In this document: positions 25,992-33,285 of the stretch, piece after piece
Numbering within the stretch: the stretch's first letter is position 1
How the letters are laid out: every line of letters starts with the position of its first letter
IMG/VR virus record: IMGVR_UViG_3300032242_000653
Coordinates: 1 to 38,499 of that record
Strand: one strand, 5' to 3'
DNA length: 38,499 bases
From: a virus
Position numbers and translations under genes: made by a program
The notes under the pieces: generated by a model
Seen by the model: the letters and a program-made list of their open reading frames with translations, nothing else
The model's database searches: none
What the model was told of the DNA's origin: nothing

Positions 25992-26521
25992 ACTTTGTAT
26001 CTATCTTTTGTTTTCATTTTTACATTATGTAGCGCATCAGCTAAAAGCGCATCAGCTAAATTAGCTTGGGTCAGCATGATTTCGTGCGCTTCTATGTGGG
26101 CTTTTAATTGTTCTTTATCCGCTTCGGCTTTCATGTAGGCTCGCATAGCTTTAACTTGCTCATGTGAAGCGTAAATGTTTTTGGGCGTAACACTGCTTAT
26201 GATAGTTCCCTCCTCCGCGTCATCTAGTAGCTTGCCCATCACGCGCTTGGTGAAGTCATCTCTGCGTACACCTTTTAGTGCAATATCCATAGCGATAACT
26301 TCCTCGTCAGTCAGATAGGATAACTCCTCCATGCTATATAGCCCATTTTGTGTAGTCGGATACCCCGCCATTTTGGTCATTCTTTGCCTAATACCAATAA
26401 TTACATCTGCCCACTTATTTGTTTCGGTATGGATACTGTTATTAAGCATAAATTCTTCGGGGTTACTTTTTATGCGTTCAAGAATGATTTGCACACCCTT
26501 ATTCATATTACTTGTGTCCAT
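25988..26521 (-). CDS. Phage protein, helical, unknown function
   Basis: A 177-residue, mostly helical, charged protein that overlaps the polymerase start by ATGA and the VRR-NUC stop by 14 bases. It contains LTDEEVIAMDIALKGVRRDD in the middle. Near the C-terminus a five-residue unit is duplicated by an exact 15-base tandem repeat. Coupling to polymerase suggests a replication accessory, but no family is recognised. Confidence 0.6.
   Translation of the reverse strand: MDTSNMNKGVQIILERIKSNPEEFMLNNSIHTETNKWADVIIGIRQRMTKMAGYPTTQNGLYSMEELSYLTDEEVIAMDIALKGVRRDDFTKRVMGKLLDDAEEGTIISSVTPKNIYASHEQVKAMRAYMKAEADKEQLKAHIEAHEIMLTQANLADALLADALHNVKMKTKDRYKV
26031..26060. repeat. Exact 15-base tandem duplication inside a gene
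   Basis: AGCGCATCAGCTAAA occurs twice head to tail (26031-26045 and 26046-26060), adding five residues (Ala/Asp/Leu-rich) near the C-terminus of the 177-residue protein without breaking the frame. It looks recent because the copies are identical. Confidence 0.9.
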
Positions 26522-26813
26522 TAATTATTTCCTTTAACTGTTCGTTTAGTTCGTCTTGGTTTAATTCATTGACTACAAAGGTGTAGCCACCCGCTTGCAT
26601 GATTGCGTTCATTTCTTTTTCTTGTAGTGCAGTAGGCTTATTAGTGCCCGCTTTACATTCAATGCCTACAAACTTACCTCGTACGCAACAGATAATGTCG
26701 GGCACACCGCTTCTACCAAAGCCATGCGTAGCGGGAAAAAAATAATATATCTCGTGGGTTTTAAGTAGCTTAACTACTTTATCTTTGACTTTCTTTTCGG
26801 GGGTCGTTGCCAT
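26508..26813 (-). CDS. VRR-NUC domain nuclease
   Basis: The start is set at ATG 26813, with GAGGAG 6 bases upstream; the longer frame to 26867 would run into the promoter. The 101-residue protein has the VRR-NUC core: SGVPDIICCV with D39, FVGIECKAG with E52 and K54, then TALQEKEMNAIMQAGG with Q64. This PD-(D/E)XK branch includes phage and eukaryotic (FAN1) structure-specific nucleases, so a Holliday-junction or flap role in replication is plausible. It is the first gene of the polymerase operon. Confidence 0.88.
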   Translation of the reverse strand: MATTPEKKVKDKVVKLLKTHEIYYFFPATHGFGRSGVPDIICCVRGKFVGIECKAGTNKPTALQEKEMNAIMQAGGYTFVVNELNQDELNEQLKEIINGHK

Positions 26814-26838
26814 AGTTTCTCCTCTATGTGTTGTCTTG

Positions 26839-26867
26839 AGTATCTCACAGGGGATTAACAATGTCAA
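26839..26867 (-). promoter_or_regulatory. Sigma70-type promoter of the polymerase operon
   Basis: On the minus strand TTGACA (26867-26862), 17 bases, GATACT (26844-26839). It lies between the upstream terminator and the VRR-NUC start. A 16-base palindrome ends 20 bases upstream of the -35 box, a position suited to an activator or repressor site. Confidence 0.75.
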
Positions 26868-26886
26868 ACATTATTTGACTGTTTAG

Positions 26887-26902
26887 CCTAACAATTGTTA
26901 GG
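26887..26902. repeat. 16-base palindrome CCTAACAATTGTTAGG, copy 1
   Basis: Perfect copy. It lies just after the leftward terminator and just upstream of the promoter at 26839-26867, 73 bases before the VRR-NUC start. Confidence 0.9.
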
Positions 26903-26904
26903 GC

Positions 26905-26931
26905 AAATAAAAACCCCCCAATTAAGGGGGG
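26905..26931 (-). terminator. Rho-independent terminator of the accessory operon
   Basis: A 6-bp stem of C/G (26914-26919 and 26926-26931) around AATTAA is followed on the minus strand by TTTTTATTT (26913-26905). It separates the accessory operon from the polymerase operon. Confidence 0.85.
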
Positions 26932-27078
26932 TCGGGGGTGAGTAGATATGTAGATTACTTGCTACTCTCAAGGTGACGGAAACATAGGTAGTTTTTAATT
27001 CGGGGAAACTACCTACACACTATAGGGTTTACATCTACAAGGCTAATGCCTATGTGCGTATCACAACTCCCCTGTGAT
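26932..27078 (-). ncRNA. Candidate structured RNA / 3' untranslated region
   Basis: A gene-free stretch between the DUF3310 stop and the terminator. It can form a perfect 10-bp stem TAGGTAGTTT/AAACTACCTA (26985-26994 and 27006-27015) with an 11-base loop, AGGC/GCCT (27040-27043 and 27048-27051) and TCACA/TGTGA (27061-27065 and 27073-27077). Competing pairings exist: TGTAGAT/ATCTACA (26949-26955 and 27033-27039) and ACATAGG/CCTATGT (26982-26988 and 27049-27055). With the terminator this could be a stable small RNA or a decay-resistant 3' end. Only the pairings are seen; expression is inferred. Confidence 0.4.
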
Positions 27079-27576
27079 TTATTTTTGCAAGTTCTGTAAT
27101 TCTCTATTTAAGTACCACAAGGCTTTCTTTAAGTCCTCTACCTTGTTTCCTTTATGGTCGGCTCTTGTCATGTATTTTACCACATTACCTAGATTGTAGT
27201 TAAGACCTTTAGCCTCAATAAAGTCAATCGTTTCAATACCACCTACTATGTAATGACTAGGGTGATTAACAGGGTCATGCTCTTGTGCAGTATGAATAAC
27301 AGGTATACTAGGTGCATAGCCCATCATATCATAGTCAAGCGTATCTGTCTGTGTTACTTCGTCATAGGCTTCATCTAGTGACTTGCCTGTTGCTACTGCA
27401 AGATTAGGTATCATCTCTTTACGCAAGAAGTAAACTAATGACTGGTCAATCTTTAACTTCTCTGCAAGCAATTGTGGTTTGATGTTAGGTTTAACTTTCA
27501 ATACATTTCTTACTGTTTCTGATTTATGCACAGTACCATTTTTGTGGTACACATATAGTTCTTTAGATATTCTCAC
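27079..27576 (-). CDS. DUF3310 protein with N-terminal HTH-like region
   Basis: A 165-residue protein with a GTG start, supported by AAGGAG 7 bases upstream and an overlap with the ribbon-helix-helix gene. The C-terminal half is a clear DUF3310 (phage SaV-like) domain: DPVNHPSHYIVGGIETIDFI (101-120), then GNVVKYMTRAD (130-140) and a helix ALWYLNREL. The first 60 residues look like a small helix-turn-helix (LLAEKLKIDQSLVYFLRKE). DUF3310 is sometimes annotated as a nucleotide kinase, but its activity is not established. It is the last gene before the structured 3' region. Confidence 0.85.
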   Translation of the reverse strand: MRISKELYVYHKNGTVHKSETVRNVLKVKPNIKPQLLAEKLKIDQSLVYFLRKEMIPNLAVATGKSLDEAYDEVTQTDTLDYDMMGYAPSIPVIHTAQEHDPVNHPSHYIVGGIETIDFIEAKGLNYNLGNVVKYMTRADHKGNKVEDLKKALWYLNRELQNLQK

Positions 27577-27757
27577 TTTGTTTCTCCTTAAGGGTAGCTA
27601 CATATTCAGTTAATACTTCTCTCAACTTTTTTTGCACATTAGATTTGTAATGCGTTTTATAGAAGTCTAATACATCTTTATCTATACGCAAGCTAATCAT
27701 ACCAAGTGCGGGTTTCTTGCCTTTACCTCTGCCTTTGCGCTTCTCTGCTTCGTTCAT
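27563..27757 (-). CDS. Ribbon-helix-helix-like DNA-binding protein
   Basis: A 64-residue basic protein. After a Lys/Arg/Gly-rich tail, GMISLRIDKDVLDFYKTHYK (19-38) gives a short strand followed by a helix, then a second helix KKLREVLTEYV, the layout of MetJ/Arc and BrnA-like proteins. Such dimers bind short palindromic operators, which makes it a candidate for the 16-base palindromes nearby; that link is inference. It overlaps the next gene by 14 bases. Confidence 0.65.
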   Translation of the reverse strand: MNEAEKRKGRGKGKKPALGMISLRIDKDVLDFYKTHYKSNVQKKLREVLTEYVATLKEKQSENI

Positions 27758-27921
27758 ACTCCTCTCTCCTGTCCACCAAAGTTATAATCAGTACGATATT
27801 CTGTCGGGGGTGTCCATCCAAACTTGCGCCATGTTTTAGTTATATCAGTATGCTCTGCATCAACATACACAAAGTCGGGGTCAAACCACCTAGTAGGTAT
27901 ATATTCTTTTTTCTTTGTCAT
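27754..27921 (-). CDS. Small phage protein, 55 aa
   Basis: ATG 27921 has AAGGAG 8 bases upstream, and the stop overlaps the next ATG by ATGA. The sequence has the stretch DFVYVDAEHTDITKTWRKFG and WTPPTEY, which I recall from small hypothetical phage proteins. Function unknown. Confidence 0.65.
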   Translation of the reverse strand: MTKKKEYIPTRWFDPDFVYVDAEHTDITKTWRKFGWTPPTEYRTDYNFGGQERGV

Positions 27922-27923
27922 TA

Positions 27924-28769
27924 CTACACTCCTTCATCTAAAATGATAAAGCAATTTGGTTTAGTTTTCATACCTCGTGGTGTCATCGCTACATTATCAT
28001 CACTATCTAATAGCTTTAATAAACCTATGTTTAGCTTAACATATTCTGTTACTTCACTACTAGACAAGATTGATACTTCATCATTACCCTTACGCATAAA
28101 TATGTAATTGTCATTCTCTAGTATGATTAGGCTTGCCTTACCTGTCCCATACATATTGTTAATATGCGTTGCAATAGATTTATTCTCCATTACTTCGGGT
28201 AGCCTAACAATCTGCGCCCTATCGGATTGGTTTAGGTTTGTATCCCCTTGCACATATTTGAGAAACTCATCCCATCTACCTAGCACAAACTCTTGTGCAG
28301 TCCGTTCAATGTTATCACTCCACACATTACTAACTGCATACCTAGTAGTTCTAGAGTGCCCATGTAATAGTCTAATCGCATCATCTGCTATGCTTTCAAC
28401 TCTCTCGGCAAGACTAGCGGGCGAAAACCACTTACCAATTTCTTTAATCGCTTTCTTTAAGTCGCCTGTCTTTTTGCCATAGCCTCGTTCCATTGATTTA
28501 CCAATCCGAGAATTGTTAAACCCAAACCGCCTTTTGCCATAGCCCTCAATCCATACCTCACCTATTACCTCACCCTTTTGTTTTACTTCAAAGTACCTAC
28601 CAACTTCTTTACCACTTATATCGGGATACACTTCATCATTATGCCATTTATCCCATCTAGTGCATTTCAATTCCCATGACGGATACTTAACTGCAAGTGC
28701 ATCAATCAAAGGTTTAAGTTCGGGATGAATAACATCAGCCTTATCCAACATAACATTAGTATAGCTCAC
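27924..28769 (-). CDS. Phage protein, unknown, next to the MoxR/VWA set
   Basis: A 281-residue protein with a GTG start; AAGGAG lies 8 bases upstream and GTGA overlaps the previous stop. The N-terminal half is charged with many aromatic residues (WELKCTRWDKWHND, EVWIEGYGKRRFGFNNSRIG); the C-terminal half is mixed alpha/beta with MYGTGKASLIILEN and NYIFMRKGNDEVSI. No catalytic motif is recognised. GTGK here is not in a full Walker A context. Its position directly downstream suggests a link to the AAA+/VWA/DUF3150-like genes, but this is not shown. Confidence 0.65.
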   Translation of the reverse strand: MSYTNVMLDKADVIHPELKPLIDALAVKYPSWELKCTRWDKWHNDEVYPDISGKEVGRYFEVKQKGEVIGEVWIEGYGKRRFGFNNSRIGKSMERGYGKKTGDLKKAIKEIGKWFSPASLAERVESIADDAIRLLHGHSRTTRYAVSNVWSDNIERTAQEFVLGRWDEFLKYVQGDTNLNQSDRAQIVRLPEVMENKSIATHINNMYGTGKASLIILENDNYIFMRKGNDEVSILSSSEVTEYVKLNIGLLKLLDSDDNVAMTPRGMKTKPNCFIILDEGV

Positions 28770-28966
28770 TTATTTTTCTCCTTAATTGTTAGTCCTTCAC
28801 CATCAGCAGTCTTAACTAATTCCACATTACCCTCATGTAAGTCATACAACATACGTACAGTCATATACTTACATCTATCTAACTCTTTCCGAGTAGCAAA
28901 GTATAGTGCAGTAGCCACACCCGCCCATATCGTGAAACATATATCTACAATACTTAATTCAATCAT
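28766..28966 (-). CDS. Small membrane-anchored protein
   Basis: Start set at ATG 28966, where GGAG lies 6 bases upstream; ATG 28969 and 28978 are alternatives. Starting further up at 29017 would translate the palindrome and is less likely. The 66-residue product has one membrane segment at about 7-24 (VDICFTIWAGVATALYFA) and a charged C-terminal tail. Function unknown. Confidence 0.6.
   Translation of the reverse strand: MIELSIVDICFTIWAGVATALYFATRKELDRCKYMTVRMLYDLHEGNVELVKTADGEGLTIKEKNK
28784..28792. repeat. Possible decayed half of the 16-base palindrome
   Basis: AATTGTTAG is intact but the other half has diverged into the AAGGAG ribosome site of the gene starting at 28769. It lies 14 bases before that start, similar to the intact copies. 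Confidence 0.35.
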
Positions 28967-28986
28967 CATGTTCTCCATGTAATTAC

Positions 28987-29002
28987 CATAACAATTGTTA
29001 GG
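28987..29002. repeat. 16-base palindrome, copy 2 (one mismatch)
   Basis: Matches CCTAACAATTGTTAGG at 15 of 16 positions (A in place of the second C), so one arm has lost a pair. It lies 20 bases before ATG 28966, which supports that start. Confidence 0.85.
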
Positions 29003-29010
29003 GTAGGTGT

Positions 29011-29862
29011 CTACCAATCAAACTTTGCAAGAATATCATCTACTCGTGCTTTAACATCGTTACGCACAGATACTTGTTCTTTAATATCCTCAATATCTAA
29101 ACCCATCATAGTGAGTTCTAAAGACCGCCTTGCTTCCTCTAACTTCGGGTCTTTCGTAATATTAAGGTGAGTAAGTAACCCACATAACTCCTGTGCATTA
29201 GTGATAAGACTATCGTGGTATCGCTTCTTATCATCATCAGTTTCAGTCGTTAGCTTGTCACTCATGTAAGTCAACATGGTATGTAACTTGCCCCATGCTT
29301 CGTTCATGGCATCACCCAAGCGTGAGTTAAAAGCCTCATCATATTGCGATGATAGTTCCGCAATATCTTGCTTCGGAATATCCAACCTAAAGTCACCGCT
29401 TTCGGGGATTGGTGTAAACACCAACTTAAACCCAAACTTATCACGCAGTTCATCTTTACTAGGGTAATCATCTGCATTAAACAAAGTACCCATATGTGTT
29501 TTAGCTTGGTCAACTAACATATCATAATCGTTGATGAAGTTATCAATCATGTTATTAATGTTGCCTTGCCACACATTCATGTTGGTCTTGTAGTCCATAA
29601 ACAATGATGTAGGTAATAGCCTTGCACCTTTGTCAGCCCATGCTAGAGTAGTCTGATTGTGATACAACCTTGCTCGTGAAGCATAATCAGCAATTTTCTT
29701 ACGCTTGTCAGTACCCGCCATTAAGTTCTTGCGTACCTGTGCGCTATCTTTACTTGCCGAGTTACTTAACAATACTGCATCAGTCGCACCTCTATCTAAC
29801 TTGTTAGCAGTCCATATACTGATGTTTAACTCTACTAATACTGCGCTATTACTAATACTCAT
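29011..29862 (-). CDS. DUF3150-like protein of the MoxR/VWA set
   Basis: A 283-residue, largely helical protein. It starts with LVELNISIWTANKLDRGATD, contains a long helical middle, and ends with a coiled-coil-like tail. The N-terminal ISIWTANKLD and the position beside VWA and MoxR genes match what I know of DUF3150 proteins in phages and integrative elements. AAGGAG precedes the ATG, one base after the VWA stop. It may be a substrate adaptor or partner for the AAA+ ATPase; the family name is from memory and the role is inference. Confidence 0.65.
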   Translation of the reverse strand: MSISNSAVLVELNISIWTANKLDRGATDAVLLSNSASKDSAQVRKNLMAGTDKRKKIADYASRARLYHNQTTLAWADKGARLLPTSLFMDYKTNMNVWQGNINNMIDNFINDYDMLVDQAKTHMGTLFNADDYPSKDELRDKFGFKLVFTPIPESGDFRLDIPKQDIAELSSQYDEAFNSRLGDAMNEAWGKLHTMLTYMSDKLTTETDDDKKRYHDSLITNAQELCGLLTHLNITKDPKLEEARRSLELTMMGLDIEDIKEQVSVRNDVKARVDDILAKFDW

Positions 29863-29863
29863 C

Positions 29864-31114
29864 TTAACTCTCCTTAATATGAATTGTTTTACCTACAGGT
29901 GCAGTCGTTCTCTTGTTACGCACAATAGTCCATAAGATAGGTGCGTTCCAATCTGTACCCCAATTACCGATACACCCATCGGTTAGCATGATGATTGCTT
30001 CGGGCTTGATATTCTTTTCACGCATAAAGTCAATCATACAGGTCGGGTCAGTACCACCGCCTCCCTTTGGTCTAGTATGACTAATAATGTTCTCAAAGCT
30101 ATATTGGTCATACTCCTCATGCCCCGCTACTTCTGCATCCCAATACATCAAGTCAACCTTGTTAGGGTGTACCTCATCAGCAATAGCCTTAACCTCTGTA
30201 AGAAACTCGGTAAGTTCTTTACCTTGAATACTGCCACTCGTATCTACACCAACTACTAGGTGTCCGACACTCTCACCAATCATGCTAGGCATATACACAT
30301 TACTTGATATGTATCTGCGATTAGGTCTGCGCCAACTGCTTACATCTTTTGCACTACAGGTAGCCTTAACAAACTCTCGCAATACCTCCCGCCAATCCAC
30401 TTCGGGTTCAAGCATTTCCTCCAACCCTCTAGGCAAGCCACCCGCACCACTACCTACTACCTTGTTATGTGCAATAACACCTTGACGAATAGCTTGGTCA
30501 ATCTCTTTCTGTAACTCTTTAGCTTCGGCTTCGGTTAGTTTTTTAGCCTTATCCCAATCGTGATTGTCAAAGCTATCCCCGCCATCGCCACCACTCTCAC
30601 CATCACCATCACCATCGCTAGGCTTACCCCATATACCTTCCTCGTTTTCCTTATCTTGCATCAATAAGTCAAACACTTGCTTGGTATTCATACCGCGATA
30701 CTTATTGTCTAGTAGTACGAAAGGCTTACCATCTCTTGTAGGTATACGCAGTAAATCACCCTCTGTATCCATGTCTACAATCTCTAGGTTAATCACATAG
30801 TCACAAGCCATGTTGGTTACTTGCCTATCAATCAATGCCAACTTATTCCAAGTAAACAGGTGACGATATGCCTTGTGTAATGTTTCGTGTAATACCACAA
30901 AGGCTAACTCTTTATCATCTAGGCTCTTGATAAACTCTCTGTTGTAAAACTCGTTGCGCCCATCAGTACCCGCAGTCGGTAGGTGAGGGTCATCAGTAAC
31001 TTCTGTAATACCTACAGTCATCAACCCACTCCACAATGCAAACTTCGGGTTACGCATAATACTAATCTTTACTTTAGATAGTCTGCGTTCCTCTTTATCT
31101 TTTACATCACTCAT
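29864..31114 (-). CDS. VWA-like protein with HExxH metallopeptidase-like domain
   Basis: A 416-residue protein with two modules. Residues about 15-115 resemble a zinc metallopeptidase (DUF2201-like): HETLH (76-80) with H85, and NMACDYVIN (101-109) offering a further acidic ligand. Residues 165-180 are an acidic Gly/Asp linker. Residues about 283-415 are a von Willebrand factor A-like domain with a MIDAS: DTSGS (291-295), a GGGGTDP loop (351-357) and LTDG (377-380). GGAG precedes the ATG. In MoxR/VWA pairs the AAA+ ring remodels a target recruited by the VWA protein. The HExxH motif is intact, so proteolysis is possible but untested. Confidence 0.85.
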   Translation of the reverse strand: MSDVKDKEERRLSKVKISIMRNPKFALWSGLMTVGITEVTDDPHLPTAGTDGRNEFYNREFIKSLDDKELAFVVLHETLHKAYRHLFTWNKLALIDRQVTNMACDYVINLEIVDMDTEGDLLRIPTRDGKPFVLLDNKYRGMNTKQVFDLLMQDKENEEGIWGKPSDGDGDGESGGDGGDSFDNHDWDKAKKLTEAEAKELQKEIDQAIRQGVIAHNKVVGSGAGGLPRGLEEMLEPEVDWREVLREFVKATCSAKDVSSWRRPNRRYISSNVYMPSMIGESVGHLVVGVDTSGSIQGKELTEFLTEVKAIADEVHPNKVDLMYWDAEVAGHEEYDQYSFENIISHTRPKGGGGTDPTCMIDFMREKNIKPEAIIMLTDGCIGNWGTDWNAPILWTIVRNKRTTAPVGKTIHIKES

Positions 31115-31131
31115 GTTGCTCTCCTTATTTG

Positions 31132-31147
31132 CCTAACAATTGTTAGG
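31132..31147. repeat. 16-base palindrome, copy 3
   Basis: Perfect copy in the 40-base gap between the ATPase stop and the VWA gene, 17 bases before the VWA start codon. Confidence 0.92.
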
Positions 31148-31154
31148 GTATTGG

Positions 31155-32222
31155 TTACAGTAAGTCCTCGTTCTTTTGCACCCAATCAGCAAACTTACCA
31201 CTACTAAATGCAATAGCTTGCTTGCTTGGTGTCTTGGCGATGTTGATTGCAAAACACGCTTGCCATTCGGGTGAGAAGCGTTCTAGGTATTCCATAAACG
31301 GATTGATAGCTTCCTTACTCATCTTGCTAATCGCACCGAAAATCATAATCGCACTAGCACCCGCACTCGTTGGTATCTTGGCAGTTTTAGGTGCTTTGAT
31401 AATAGTTTCCCAACTCTCCAATTGGTCAGAGTAATCAATAAAGGCTTGCATATCTCTCGCACCACTCTCACCAATTGCACCCGACATACTAGCTATCAGA
31501 GTATCAGTATCAAACATTTGGCGAACCTTAACGATATTAGATACTCGTTCCAAACTGCGTGGTGAGATAAATGCAAACTGCATCTTGCGTGGGTTATAGA
31601 TATAAGGGTTATCTGCTTGGCTCGCATCTGTATAACTCGCAAATATCTGCGGGAATTGTCTAGCGAAAGCAATAACTTCGGGGGCAATATCATTATTCAT
31701 AGCCCACTCAATCCACTCCTCGCTTGTAGGTTTAGCGATAGTCAATGACACTAACCGATTGCGACTATGCGCCTTTAAGTTATCACCTAGTCCGTCAGTA
31801 GTCAGATTACCTGTAAGAAATATAATGCTATCGGGATGAATAGACACATCACCCAAGCGTGGGTTAGCTACTTCTAATAGCGGGTGTAACATATTCTTTA
31901 CAGGGTCAGCACCTTTAGGAAACTCGTCAAGCATAATAATGACAGGCTTACCTGTATGTAACTTGAAGCGTGAGTTCGGATAGTATGCCGTTGTCTTGTT
32001 CTCGTGGTTTACTACAGGCATCGCAATATCACCCAAGTCCATGTTCGGCACATCAATGTATGCTACCTCGTGGGTAGGTAATGCTTTAGCAAGGGCTTTA
32101 AGTAATGATGATTTACCTATACCCGCTTCACCTTGCAAGTGATAACGATTGTTTGGTGTAGCAAGCATAACTTTAACTGCTTGTGCTAGTGATACTGATT
32201 TTCCAAAATTTAATTCAGCCAT
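31155..32222 (-). CDS. MoxR-like AAA+ ATPase
   Basis: A 355-residue ATPase. Walker A is GEAGIGKS (31-38), Walker B is IIMLDE (95-100), sensor 1 is LTGN (136-139), and an arginine-finger-like HSRNR (152-156) follows. The C-terminal half has the helical lid and a region of Ile/Met-rich helices. It belongs to the MoxR-type AAA+ group that assembles as hexamers and works with VWA proteins as a chaperone or remodelling machine. It is the first gene of the AAA+/VWA/DUF3150-like set; TAGGAGAG precedes the ATG. The target in the infected cell is unknown. Confidence 0.9.
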   Translation of the reverse strand: MAELNFGKSVSLAQAVKVMLATPNNRYHLQGEAGIGKSSLLKALAKALPTHEVAYIDVPNMDLGDIAMPVVNHENKTTAYYPNSRFKLHTGKPVIIMLDEFPKGADPVKNMLHPLLEVANPRLGDVSIHPDSIIFLTGNLTTDGLGDNLKAHSRNRLVSLTIAKPTSEEWIEWAMNNDIAPEVIAFARQFPQIFASYTDASQADNPYIYNPRKMQFAFISPRSLERVSNIVKVRQMFDTDTLIASMSGAIGESGARDMQAFIDYSDQLESWETIIKAPKTAKIPTSAGASAIMIFGAISKMSKEAINPFMEYLERFSPEWQACFAINIAKTPSKQAIAFSSGKFADWVQKNEDLL

Positions 32223-32257
32223 GATTTCTCTCCTATGTGTATGGCATTAAAAAATAA

Positions 32258-32273
32258 CCTAACAATTGTTAGG
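32258..32273. repeat. 16-base palindrome, copy 4
   Basis: Perfect copy in the leader of the MoxR-like gene, 35 bases before its start, and about 30-45 bases downstream of the predicted transcription start from 32311-32339. A small GTAGG/CCTAC inverted repeat (32275-32279 and 32286-32290) adjoins it. Confidence 0.92.
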
Positions 32274-32310
32274 GTAGGTGGCTATCCTACAAATCTCCAA
32301 CTGTTGTAAC

Positions 32311-32339
32311 ATTGTAATACAAATAAATATAAAAGTAAA
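32311..32339 (-). promoter_or_regulatory. Candidate promoter of the MoxR/VWA operon
   Basis: On the minus strand TTTACT (32339-32334), 17 bases, TACAAT (32316-32311), in the gap between the gene ending at 32346 and the ATPase start. The -35 box is only a partial match, but spacing and the -10 box are good. Confidence 0.5.
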
Positions 32340-32345
32340 TAACCT

Positions 32346-33263
32346 TTAGTCGTTATTGTGATATTCATTCCAACCTCTACCCCAATACACCGAATACCTA
32401 TCTCGTTTAATATCGCCATTATCAATCGGCTTTTTGTCAAACACAGTATCACGATGTAAGCCCATGAGTATTACCTCTAGCCCACTCACCGCCTGTGCAT
32501 GCGTAAGCGTTTTACCTTGATACTGATAATGATATGTGCCAAAGTCTTTACCTAATATATCAATTAAATTACCCCAACTTTCTAACTTTGTGTCAGGGTC
32601 AGTATTGCTTATATATCCTTTAATAATAGCAATATAATCCTTGAAGTTTTTACTACGCACAGGGTCATTGGCATTGTTATAGTCACTACCCCATATGGAT
32701 ATGTTAGTGCCGAAATGCTCACCCTCACGCAGTTTCACCATGCCTCGCACATAATCAAATAAATCCTTATGCTTAAGTAATAGTTCTTTTTTAACTTGAC
32801 GATTGATTGTATGCGTAAAACATTCCATACCACCCCGCACATAAACAAGCGCATTATGATAGTTCTCGTCACGCTTAAAGACTATGCTACCCTCACGAGG
32901 GTCGGGCACACGATACTGCTTGTCATCTCTGCCACCATTAAACATAATCAATGACTTGTCATGTATGTATGCTCTTACCCCTAACACTTCCTCTACAAAG
33001 TGTGCAGTAGATATAGTGCGATACACATAATCTTTAATCTCAATCTCACCATTAGAATGAAAGGCTACAATCGGCTCACCATACTGCTTGCAAATCACCT
33101 CTTGGTTTACACCTAACTCAATCTGATACCATGTGTTTGCTCGCTTACCCAAAGGTCGCAGTTCGGGTGTTCTGCCTCGTATCGGCTTGGTGTTATTATG
33201 CAAATCCAATGCTTGCTTATAGTCTTTCAATCTAGGGATACCACTATTACGATAATACGACAT
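32346..33263 (-). CDS. Phage protein of the IRGRTPELRPLGKR type, unknown
   Basis: ATG 33263 is preferred over the GTG before it; AAGGAG lies 6 bases upstream. The 305-residue protein begins with IRGRTPELRPLGKR (about 28-41), then beta-rich segments (EVICKQYGEPIVAFHSNGEI) and a long mixed C-terminal half with DYVRGMVKLREGEHFG. I recall related early proteins in phages that also carry MoxR/VWA genes, but no function is known and no catalytic motif stands out. Confidence 0.65.
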   Translation of the reverse strand: MSYYRNSGIPRLKDYKQALDLHNNTKPIRGRTPELRPLGKRANTWYQIELGVNQEVICKQYGEPIVAFHSNGEIEIKDYVYRTISTAHFVEEVLGVRAYIHDKSLIMFNGGRDDKQYRVPDPREGSIVFKRDENYHNALVYVRGGMECFTHTINRQVKKELLLKHKDLFDYVRGMVKLREGEHFGTNISIWGSDYNNANDPVRSKNFKDYIAIIKGYISNTDPDTKLESWGNLIDILGKDFGTYHYQYQGKTLTHAQAVSGLEVILMGLHRDTVFDKKPIDNGDIKRDRYSVYWGRGWNEYHNND

Positions 33264-33285
33264 CACTCTCTCCTTAAAAAATTAC

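Noticed and set aside
28766-29017. Longer form of the small membrane protein starting at 29017
   Set aside because: It would translate the mismatched palindrome into NNCYG and has no advantage over the ATG codons with GGAG just upstream.
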